DNA from: Pontivivens nitratireducens
GTDB taxonomy: Bacteria; Pseudomonadota; Alphaproteobacteria; Rhodobacterales; Rhodobacteraceae
Length of the DNA stretch: 64,000 nt
Direction: 5' to 3'
Assembly (NCBI RefSeq): GCF_014235845.1
Contig: NZ_JACJUQ010000009.1
Coordinates: 1 to 64,000, forward strand
Of this stretch, positions 50,780 to 62,700 are shown piece after piece. Position 1 is the stretch's first letter. Each line of letters opens with the position of its first letter. The position numbers and the translations under genes are program-made. Below the pieces are notes generated by a model, which saw nothing but the letters and a program-made list of their open reading frames with translations, did no database searches and was not told the DNA's origin.

Positions 50780-53700
50780 ATGGGTAAGCTGGAAAAAATC
50801 GGTGCACAGGCACGGCTCGGCGAAGAGACGCTGGCGCAGATGAAGGCTCAGATGGTTCCGATGGAACCGCGCATCATGCTGGATGCATCGCTCGACCTGG
50901 ACACAGGCGGTGCGGCGGGGCTGGATATCTTCCACGCGGTCGTCGGCACGCTGGATGCCCAGACCGAGGAATTGCAGTCGATTTTCGCGGATTATCAGAA
51001 CACGTTGCAGCAGGCGGTCGCGGTGGCGGGCACGCTGATCGACGCGGGCGGCGATTTTGATGCACGCGGATTTGACAGTGCCACGGGCGGCGCGACCGAT
51101 CTGGCCCGCGCGCAGGAGACCGCGCAAATCCTGATGTCCGACATCCGTGACACGGTGGAGGCCGCGAAGGCCGCGTTCGAGGCGAATCTCGATACCTTCG
51201 TGCAGGCGAACAAGGCGACGATTGCAGCCAATGTCGGCACGTTCCAGACCGCCGGTGCGAACGGCATCAGCGGCGATGGCGACGATGTGGGCATCACGCT
51301 GACCGGCGCGGATGTGGAAGCGCTGCTGACCTTCGACAATCTGGTGAACAATTCCGATTTCGACGATGCGATCGAGGCGTTGATCGACGGCAAGGTCACA
51401 GCGGCCGTCACGAACGACGATATCGAGGGGCTGGGCAGCGCGGTCGGCAATGCCGCGGCGGATGAGGTGACGGCGGCGTTCTTCACCCTGAACCTGACGG
51501 ATGTGCAGCGCGATGGTGCGGATGTCGTCACCTTCGCGAATGAGACGGCGGACAAGATCAATGTCGTGGTGGACATGGCGGCCCTCGGGCTGGATCTGGA
51601 TGTGCTGCTGGGCGCGGTCGATTTCGGGTTGGACAGCACCGCGATCACCGATGCGCTGTTCGCGGATACGACCAGCGAATTCAGCTTCGACATCACCAAG
51701 ACCTCCTCCGCCAGCAGCATCGGTCTGATCGCGGACAATTTCGAACTGCCCGATCTGGTGGCGGGCGGCGCGGTCTATGACGGTGCGGGAAGCGGGCCTT
51801 CGACCTCGCTCGGTTTCGTGTCGGGCACGTTGGAGCAGATCGACACGGCGCAGGTGCGTCTGGCGACGACGGGGGTGGACTCCATCTCTCTGTCGAGCAC
51901 GTACAATTTTGGCGGGGCGCTCAACAATACGTTCACCGCTGACCCGATCAGCGTTGCCGCCGAAATCAACGAAGTGGGTGGCGCGGGTTTTGTCAGCATC
52001 GTGGACGATACGACCTATCGCCTGATCGAAGTGACCATCGCCGGAGCGCTGGACACGCAAGCCACGTCCGCCGTGCTGAATGCGGCGGCCTTCGAAGCCG
52101 CGAACCAGACGGAGCGGACGTTCGCGCTGGTGGTGGGGCTGGAAAGCGTTCTGGGCACTGCCTCGGACGATGCGGTCGCGGCCTTTGTCGATGCGGCGAC
52201 GCTGGATGTGGCCAGCGATTTCAGCGGCTCCATCGCGGATGCAAATGTGCGCGCGGCGGTCGAGGGGGCGGTTGACGCCTTCGCGGCCTATGGCGTGGCG
52301 CAGATGAAGGATGTGCTGTCGCAGGCCGTCACCCAGATCCAGAATTTCCTGGGGCAAAGCCTGTTCGACGTGGACCTGCCGTTCACCGACCTGTCGCTGC
52401 GCGATGCGCTGGCCCCGATTCAAAGCGTGGTGGACGCGCTGGAATCCACGTTCGAGATCGACCTGAACGCCGCCGGTCTGGCCGCCGGGGCCGCCTTGCA
52501 ACCGCCGCTGACCAGCGTGACCGCGGGCGCGCCCGATGTCGGCGCGATCGTGGCGCAGGGGACCTTCGACATTGCGCTGACCGATGGCGGTGTGGACAGC
52601 ACGATCACCGTCAGCGGCCCGTTCACCGATATTGCCAGCATTGCGGCGGCGATGGATGCCGCGCTGAATGCGGCGGGCGTCGGTGTCAGCGTCGATGCGG
52701 CGGGGCGTCTGGTCTTTACCGCCGATGTTGCGGGCGACGACGTGCTGGTTGATTTCGTGGAAACCGACGATCTGGCGATCGGGGATTTCGGGTTGATCGG
52801 CGCGGTGTCGTTCGCGGCGGCGACCTCCGTCACGACGGAGGAGGATATCGACGTCGGCGAACTGGCCGGGATGGAGGCGCTGGTCCTCAACGTGACCGAC
52901 GGCGCGGGCACCCAGCGTGAGGTGCGCGTCGCCTCGGATGGCGGGTTCGCCAGCGTGGCCGATCTGGCGGCGAAGATGGATGCCGCCCTGACTGATTTCA
53001 ACGTGTCTGTCACGGAGGTCGCGGGCAAGCTGCAATATGCGCTGGACGATCCGGCGGGCGCGGCGGCGAAAATCCAGCTTCCGACCGAAAATGCGGTACG
53101 GGCGCAGACCTTCGACGGGCTGCTGGCCTGGGCGAATGCGCAGTTGAACGACGCGATTCCGGGGGTGAAGATCACGCTGGGCGAAGATGGTCGCCTGCTG
53201 TTCCTGCTGCCCGAATTGCAGGTCATGGCGATGACCGGGGGGTCGTTCAACCTGGACGAGATCGGCTTCGGTGACATCGCCGGGCTGGAACTGAACGCCG
53301 CGCTGACCGCGCTGTTGCGGGGTGAGTTGAGCACGGCGCTGGCCATTGATCTGGCCGGGCTGATCGGGGACGCGGACGACGCGCTGACCGCGCGCGCTGA
53401 AAATGACGGCACGCTGGTCACGACCGGTTTCGCGGATCACGTCTATGTTCAGGACACGTCGATCTTCGCGTCGATCAGTGCGGCGACGACCAGTCTGACG
53501 GCGACCGCCGATCTGGGGCTGGTCAAGGCGGCCATCGGGCACGACACGCCGACGGACAACTTCATCGTGCTGGACGCGCAGATGTTCGCCACCCTGACGG
53601 GGGAGGATGGCGGAACGGGCGATTTCGATCAGGCCGTCTCGCTCAGCACGCTGGCAGACAAGATCACCGCCGGACGGGCGCTGGATCTGCTGGGCCGGTT

Positions 53701-56700
53701 CGAGCTGGGCGGCGGCGCGATCACGACCGAGGATGGCGACGTCGTGCTGGACGGCGCGAACCTCAAGATCAACAACGACATCTATGCAAACGCCTTTGAC
53801 GCGGGTGAGGTCGGCAACGTGGCCGTCGTGCATTTCGGGGATGTCAGCATCGAGGTGGCGGGTCTGGCCGGGCTGGGCACGGATGCTGTCAACGCCGTCA
53901 CCGTGGGCGCGCGCGATCTGTTCGATACGGACAGCTGGAGCGTCATCATCGACAGCCCCGTGGCCGAGGCGCTGACCGGGCTTCAGACGGGCGATACCCT
54001 CGATACGCTGACCAATATTGCCGGGCTTCTGGTGGATATCGGTGCGGCATTGGCGGAGGATCTGCCGTTCCTCGATCAGGACATCCCGATCCTGAATTTC
54101 TCACTGCTCGATGTGGCGAGCTTCTCCGAAGATTTCCTGGCCGCGGTTCAGGACGCGCGCAACAACCCGCAGGGCACGCTCGACACGCTCGACGCGAAGC
54201 TGGAGGAGGTGTTCGGGCCCGACACGGTGGTGCTGGCCTGGGATGCGACGGGCAGCGTACTGACCTTCGATCTGAATCTGGTTTACGGCACCACGGGAAC
54301 GACGCCGCTGGCGATAGATCTGGTCGGTATGCTGGGGGATCAGCTGGAAACGCTGGTGGGTGCCAGCGTTGCGGATGTCGTGACCGGACTGGTCGATGCA
54401 CGGGGCGACGCGGAGCTGACGCTGACAACCGATCTGATCCTGGACCTGAGCTTCGGCATTGATCTGAGCGGATTGCTGGCGGAGCCGGTGGATTTTGCCA
54501 GCAACACGACTGCTCTGGGTCTGCTGGCCAGCGTCGGCTCGATTGTCGGTGCGAATGGCAACGACCTGCGCGTCACGCGGACCGATCGCGACACGGGTGC
54601 GCGCAGTGTGGTGGAGATCGACCTGAACGGGGCGGAGACGGTGGACGATGTCGTCGGCCTGATCGACGCGGCGGTCGGCACGGGCTTTGGCACTGCGACG
54701 CTGGGCGACGGAACCGGCGACAATGTGTCGTTCAGCTATGACGCGGCGACGGGTGAGTTCACCTTTGGCGATCAGGATGCCACCGCGCGGGATAGCGACG
54801 ACGTGATCGCGCTGTTCGGTGCCGCCTCGCAGGACAGCGCCGATGATGGCGGCGTGCAGGTCGTCACGGCGAGCGGTGCCCCGGGCACGCCTGCCCTGGC
54901 CTATGCGTTCGACGTGATCGTCAACGGTGAAAGTGTGACGGTGAACGTGCCCGGCGACGGCGCGCGCGCCACGGTTGCGGATCTTGCCGAGGCGATCAAT
55001 GCGGCGATGCAGGATGCGGATATCCTGCGCTCGGCCATTGATGCCTCCGCCGTGCCGGGCATGACCGTGGCGTTGAGCCAGCTGATGCGGGCAAGCGAGG
55101 TCGGCGGCGTTCTGGTGATGACCGCGACCGATTTCGCCGAGACGCAGGGCTACGACCCGATCAGCTTCACCCTGACCGGTCAGGATGTCAGCCACGAGGT
55201 AACGTTCGAGATCAAGGAGCTGGACGGCGCGAACGCGGCGCGGATGCTCGGCTTCGAAAACGGGCAGGAGCTGGACGGCGCGGAGGCGACCTCCGCCGCG
55301 GTGTATGAGAGTGCGGGCGATGGCAAGGTGCGGACCTTCATCGACACCGACAACACCTCGATCCGGTTCGAACTGCGCGCCGGATCGGAGGGGTCTATCA
55401 ATGCGGTTCTGGGTCTGGGCCCGGTGGAGGCGACGGTGGTCGGCGGCACGGCCCTGATCGACGCGGGCGACGGATCGGGCGACGCGGCCCGGATCGGCGT
55501 GGAACTGAACGATGCGGACGGGGATGCGCATGACGGCCAGCTGGACCTGTCGCTGATCGGTGATATCGCCAATCCGCTGGACCTGTTCATTCCCGAGGTG
55601 CAGCTGGGCGTCAGCATCGACCTGCCGTTGACGGACAATCTGGGCGTTCTGGGTGACGATGCGGGATTCCAGTACATCGCGCCGTTGATCCAGACAAAGG
55701 CGGGGATCACCGCCGCGAATTTCGACACCAGCGACATTGCCGGGAATTTCGAGGGCGATCTGATCGACTTCTTCGAAAACCCGTCGGCGGGCTTTCCCAC
55801 GACCAATGTGGTGCTGAATCTGGATGGGTTGGAGGATGCGTTCGCCGATATCAACGTTCTGGGGCTGCTCAACGATCCGCGTCTGGTGCTCAACGGTCTG
55901 GATCTGATCCTCAGGCAGACGGACAACCTGATCGGCGGGTTCCTGGACACCGTGAACCTGCCGGTGATCGGCGACGGTCTGGGCGCGGGTCTGTCGGTGA
56001 TCGACGACATGCGCTACGAGGTGATCGCGCCTGCGCTGGAATATGCCAGCCAGCCCAAGGCCGACGGCTCTCTGCCCACGACGGTGGATCTGCTGACCGG
56101 ATTCCTGAACGACCAGATGAACGATCTGTTCGGCACCAGCGGCGTCGTCTACATGCAGGCGTTTCTGGATACGTCGGGCGGCACCAATGACAGCTATCTG
56201 TACGGCAACTTCAATTTCTCGGGCAACCTGTTCGCGGCATCGCTGGATGCGGGCTTTGACATCGGGATTCCGGGGTTCGAACTGGAATTCGAGGACGGCA
56301 CCGCAATCGACCTGTCGGTGGATTACGACGCCAATATCGCGTTCGGCATCGACAGGAGCGGGTTCTTCCTGCTCAACGATGAGGACGAGGCGGAAATCAG
56401 CATTGATTTCACCGTCGATGCGGGCAACTTCGCCGGCAGCTTTACCATGGCGAACCTGTTGCGGTTGTCGGCCGTGGGTGTCGATACCGCGAACACCAAC
56501 GGCAGTGGCTATGCCGCCGCGCCGGGTGAGGCAGGCTATGACGGCGGTCGCATCGGGGTGGAGGCTTCGCTGAGCGCCGACCTCTATGGCGAACAGGGCA
56601 CGGATATGACCCGCGATCTGTCCGGCATCAGCGTCGAGAAGGGCGGCACCGCGCTGGACTGGGAAAAGGAAGTCCGGCTGTCGGGATTGCGGTTGAGCGA

Positions 56701-59700
56701 TCTGGTCGCGGTGGCCTTCACCGCCGAGGCCTTCGCGGAGATTCAGCTGACCGCCGGGGTCATCAACCCGGTAACGGGCGAGTCCGTCCAGATCGGCGGC
56801 ATCGACGCCTTGCCCCCGGTCACGACCGAACTGATCGTCGAGGCCAGCTTCGACACCTCGCGCAGTGGCGAGATGTTCAGCCTGGACGCCCTGCGGTTCG
56901 AGGATGTCCGGCTGGATGCGAGCGATCTGTACGAGGCCTTCCTCGCGCCGATCATCGACCCGCTGGCGCCGATCATCGATCCGCTGGCCGAACTGGGCCG
57001 CGCGCTGAACACGCCACCGCTGAGTTTCGCGTTCGGTGCGCTGACGACCGTGTTCCCGGTTCTGGGCATCGTGGATACGATCGCGGACATCATCGTCTTT
57101 GTGGACGATATCAAGGATTCCGGCGGGATCGTCCTGTTCGGAACGTTCGATTTCGTCAACCAGTTGGACGATCTTGCCGATGGGTCCGCCCGTGCGGGCA
57201 ATCTGGATTCGGACGATCTGGTGCGCACGGAGGCGGGTGCGGCAATCACCGGCACGTTCGGCGGCACCGGTCTGTCCATCGACCTGCCGATCATCTCGGA
57301 CCCGTCGAACGTGATCGCGTTGCTGCTGGGCAATTTCGAGGATGTGACGCTGGTCAGGGCGACCTACACCCTGATCGATTTCGCGTTCGACGTAGATGTC
57401 GTCGGATCGCTGGTCGCGGCTTCGGGCCTGCCGTCCAAGGTGGTTTCGCCCATCACCGGCGCGTTGGACGCGCGGGTTCACGGCCATGGCTTTGCGGGCT
57501 TCACCGTGGGCTACGATCTGTCGGGTGTGGTCAACTTCATTGACACGATGCAGCCCGAGCGCCTGTTCGACGGCATCTTCATCGACAGTTCCGACGGCGG
57601 GCTGGTCGATTTCGGCATCGGGTTCGAGGCCGAAGCCTCCATCAGTATCGCGATCGCGTCCGCGTTCCTGCGCGGGTCGGGCGATGCCAGCTTCCGGCTG
57701 GGCTTCAACGATCCCAACAGCGACGGAAAGCTGCGCATCCCCGAGATCGTCAAGGTGGTTGAGGCGGTGGCGGATTCCTCCGGCTTCGTCGAGGCGCTGG
57801 AACTGGTGTTCAAGGGCGACGGCGGGTTCTCGTTCGGTGCCAGTGCAGGGGGTTCGGTCGGTATCGGGCCGGCCTCGGTGAGCTTCTCGATCGATATCTT
57901 CGAGTTCGGGACCAGCTTCACCTTTGGCGGTCTGCCAATTCCGGGTGAGATTTCCTCGGACATTGCCGATACCGGCAACACAGCGATCCTGAACATCGGC
58001 TCCCGTTCCGGGTTGAGCCTGACCGACGCGACGGAGGATGGCGACGACCGGCTGGTCATCACCGGCCCGAATTCCCCGATCTCGGTCAACTGGACATCGG
58101 GCGGCACCAACCAGATCGCCGGGCTGGACCCCGCCACCAGCGCGATCATCATTCCGGCTGGCAATGGCGACAATAATATCGATATGTCGGGCATTACCGA
58201 CACCACCCCGACGCTGACTTATACGGGCAGCGGCGACGACAATATCGTCCTGTCCGATCAGGGCTTCCACGTCGTTTTCGCCGGTGACGGGCAGGATACG
58301 ATCACCGCCGGCGCGGGTGCGACGGGCGAATACTGGATCATCGGCGGCGGTGGGCGCGACACCATCACGGTGGGCGGCACGGGCAGCACGCTGATCTTCT
58401 CGGACGACGATTACGGTTTGCGCGATGAGTTTCTGGCGGCCTTCGCGGCCGGTGGGTTCAACAAGGCCGCGGCGGAGGCGATCGTCGCTGGCCAGTGGGG
58501 CGACCAGAACAAGACGCTGGACGATTTCAAGACCAGCTATACCCAATCCACGCAGAGCATTGCAGGCTCGGACGCGGATGTTGTCACGGTCGGATCGGGT
58601 GATCACGTCATCTTTGCCGGGGCAGGGGCGGATTCCATCACCACCGGCGGTGCGTCCGGCACGGTCGAGATCTATGGCGGTGCGGGCGACGACACCATCA
58701 ACGGCAACGGCGATTTCGTCACGGTCGAGGGGGGCGCGGGTGCCGACCGCATCTTCCTGGGTGACGGGCAGAACAAGGCCTATGGCTGGTCGGCCCAGCT
58801 GAGCGCGGACGGTCTGTCGGGCGATACCGCGTTGAACACGGCGGCGTCGCAGGATGGCGCGGACCTGATCATCGGCGGCGAGGGTACGGACGAGATCTGG
58901 GGCCACGCAGGCGATGACGTGATCGAGGGCGGCGGCGGCGACGATCTGATCAAGGGCAACCTTGGCAACGACATGATCACCGGCGGCCGGTTCGAGGTGA
59001 CGCAGGGCGGCAACACGATCGACGTCGCGGCCTCGACCCTGCATCTGAGCTTCCCCGGTGTGCTGGTGGTTGACAGCCTCGACCTGTCCGACGGGCAGGA
59101 TACCATCGACGGGCATGGCGGCAACGACATCCTGCTGGGCGGCGGTGAGGGCGACAGCATCACCGGCGGCGGCGGCTCCGACATGATCGTCGGGGATTTC
59201 GGCCAGACCACCTTGAGCGCGAACCGCGTGGTGCAGGACTTCACCGCCGCGCAAGTGGATTCGACCAATCAGGGCGCGGACACCCTGACCGGCGGTCTGG
59301 GCAACGATATCCTGATCGGAGGCGGGGCGTCCTCCGGCACGGTGGACGTGTTGACCGACCTGTCCGGCACCGGGGTTCTGATCGGCGATTACGCCGACAT
59401 TCGCGGCGCGCGTCTGATGGAGGGTGTGACCCAGGTCACGAGCGTCGCCACATCCTTTGGCAATGCGGACCGGATCACGGCGGGTGCGGGCCACGACATC
59501 ATTCTGGCGGGTGAGGGCAACGACACCGTGGATGCGGGTCTGGGCACGAATATCGTGTCCGGCGATCTGGCCCATGTCGATCTGATCGGCGGTGAGATCA
59601 CCGTGATCGCCACGCTGAACAAGTTTGCCGACAGCATCATCTCGGGCGTTGCCTCGGATGCGGGCGGGGCGGCGGCGGATGCGGCTGACATGATCGTCGG

Positions 59701-62700
59701 CGGCAGCGGTGATGACACGATCTCCGCCGGGATCGGGCGCAATGCCATTCTGGGCGATGACGGAACGATCCTGTTCGACGCGGCAGCGCGGCGTGCGATC
59801 ATCAACTTCGTTCCCGCGCTGGATGCCAGCCAGGCGGAGGCGGACCGCGTGGCCGCCGACATCGCGTTGATCGAGGGCATGACGCTGCGCCTGACCGCCA
59901 CCATCACCGATCTGGACGGCGATGATGTGGTCACGACGCTGGGCGATGACGATTATGCCGTTCTGGGCGGCGGGGACGATATTGCCGATCTGGGTGAGGG
60001 CGTGAACTGGGCGGCAGGCGACGACGGCGTTCTGCGGGTCGATCTGTTCCAGATCTCCTCACGCTCCGACAGCCGGGGGGGTGACGATTCCATCACGACC
60101 GGGGCTGGCAACGACTTCCTCGTCGGGGGATCGGGCGGCGATACGATCACTGCCGGTGCCGGGGACAACGCCGTTCTGGGCGATGTGGGCGATATCTACG
60201 TATCGCTCGACACGATCCGCGCGACGACGTTGTTCAGCTTTGGCGGATCGGCGGATGGTGAGGATTCCGTCACGGCCCTGGGCGGGCAGGACTGGGTCAT
60301 TCTGGGCGGCGACGACGATATCGCGGATCTGGGGCAGGGTGTGAACGTCGTGACCGGCGATACCGGGTCCATCAGCAATACCGGCGATGCACGGACCGCC
60401 GCGACGATCGAGGCGGGCGACGATACCATCACCACGGGTGACGATATCGACATCATCCTCGGCGGCGTCGGCAGCGATTCCATCATTGCGGGCGAGGGCG
60501 ACAACCTGATCGTCGGGGATGCGGGGCAGATCCTGTTCAACATCACGACCTTTGCGGCGCTCAAGTTGACCTCCGGCCATACAGGGGAGGACGGCGACGA
60601 CACTGTCACGACTGGCGCGGGCGCGGATATCGTGATCCTGGGCGGAAGCGACGATACCGCCAATGTCGGCGATGGCTTCAACCGCGTGCTGGGCGACAGC
60701 GGGACGGTGGACATCGCGGCGGGCACTCTGCTGACCGAAAGCGATCTGGATTCCGGGGATGATTCCATCACCGGCGGCATTGATCAGGACATCATTCTGG
60801 CGGGCGTCGGCGCGGATACCGTCAGCGCGGGGACCGGCAGCACGAACACGATCCTCGGCGATACGGGGCAGGTGACATACACGGTCATCGGGTTCGGCGT
60901 GTCGAATATCGTCGGCACCTCGGACGTGCGCGACGGCGCGGATATCATCACTGCGGACGGCCTGATCAATCAGGTCATGGGCGGCGGGCGTGACGACACG
61001 ATCACGCTGGGCAACGGCTATAATGTCGTGCTGGGGGATTCCGGGCGGATCGAGCCGTTTGCCGGCTTGCTGTTGGCGGGATCCGATGCGTTTGGCGGCG
61101 ATGATGCGATCTCCACCGGCACCTCGGCTGATGTTATCATCGGTGGCAGTGGCGACGATACGATTTCGGCGGATGCGGGCGACAACTCGATCCTCGGCGA
61201 TACGGGTGAGATCCGTCACGGCGTCTTCGATTTCCTCGGCTACACGATGCTGTCCACCGGCGTTTCGCGCGATGGCAACGATGTAGTGACGACGCTGGGC
61301 GGCAACGATCTGGTCATTCTGGGCGGTCTGGCGGATACGGCCGATCTGGGCGATGGCGACAACAGGGTTCTGGGCGACAGCGGCACGATCGAGACGCGCA
61401 ACGCCTTCCTGACCAGTGCGACGGATATCTTCGTCGGCGCGGATGACATCACCACCGGTTCGGGCCGTGACATGATCATCGGCGGCAGCCGTGCGGACGT
61501 GATCCGCGCAGGCGCCGGCGACAATGCGATCATCGGTGACACGGGCACGATCAACCACGACCGCGATACGCTCGCCACGCTGAACATGGTTTCGGCGTTC
61601 GAGAGTGACGGCGCGGACACGGTGACGGCTCTGGGTGGCATGGATGACGTGATTCTGGGCGGCGGCAACGATGTCGCCGATCTGGGTGAGGGGCTGAACC
61701 GGGTCATCGGTGGATCGGGTGAGATCAACATCACCCAAGGCCGGATCGAGACCGCCCTGGGCACCGACGGCGTGACCTCGAACGACGACACGATCACCAC
61801 CGGGGCGGCGAACGATCTGGTCATCGGCGGCTATGGCGCGGATACGCTGACGCTGGGCGCGGGCGACAATGCGCTGCTGGGCGATACCGGGCGGATTCTG
61901 TTCGATGCCAGTGACAATCGCCTGATCTCTATGCTGTCGGATATGGACGGTTCGGATGGCGCGGACAGGGTCACGACGCTTCAGGGGCGCGATTATGCGA
62001 TCCTGGGGTCGCGGGCAGACATTGCCGATCTGGGCGAGGGCGACAATATCGTCGTGGGTGAGGGCGGCGTGATCGACCTGCATACCGGCACGGCCAGCAC
62101 AGGGCAGGCTGTCTTTGGCGGCAACGACCGGATCACGACGGCGGGCGGTGCGGATATCGTGCTGGGCGGATCGGGCGCGGATATTCTGACCCTGGGCGCG
62201 GGTGCGAACCTGATTCTGGGCGATAGCGGCACGATCACCTTTACCGCCACACGGGCGGCGATGGTGCTGACCTCCACCAGCAACCCGTTCGACGGTATCG
62301 ACACGGTGACGACCACGACCGGGGCCGACGTGGCCATTCTGGGCGGCGGCGGCGACGTGGCCGATCTGGGCGCGAACGATAACAAGGTTCTGGCCGACAG
62401 CGGCACCATAAACGCGGTGGCGGGCACGCTGACCAACGTATCCGACATCTATTCGGGGGCGGATACCGTCACGACGGGCGGCGGCGCGGATATCGTCATC
62501 CTCGGCTCCGGCAACGATACGCTGGACGGTGGCGCGGGTGACAATCTGGTGCTGGGCGATACCGGCACGATCAGTCATCAGGTGGGCACCGCGACGCTGA
62601 TCGCGATGCAGAGCGTTACCGACACGCGCGACGGGCGCGACACGGTGCGCGTGCTCGAAGGATCCGACCGGATCATCCTCGGCGGCAATCAGGACATCGC

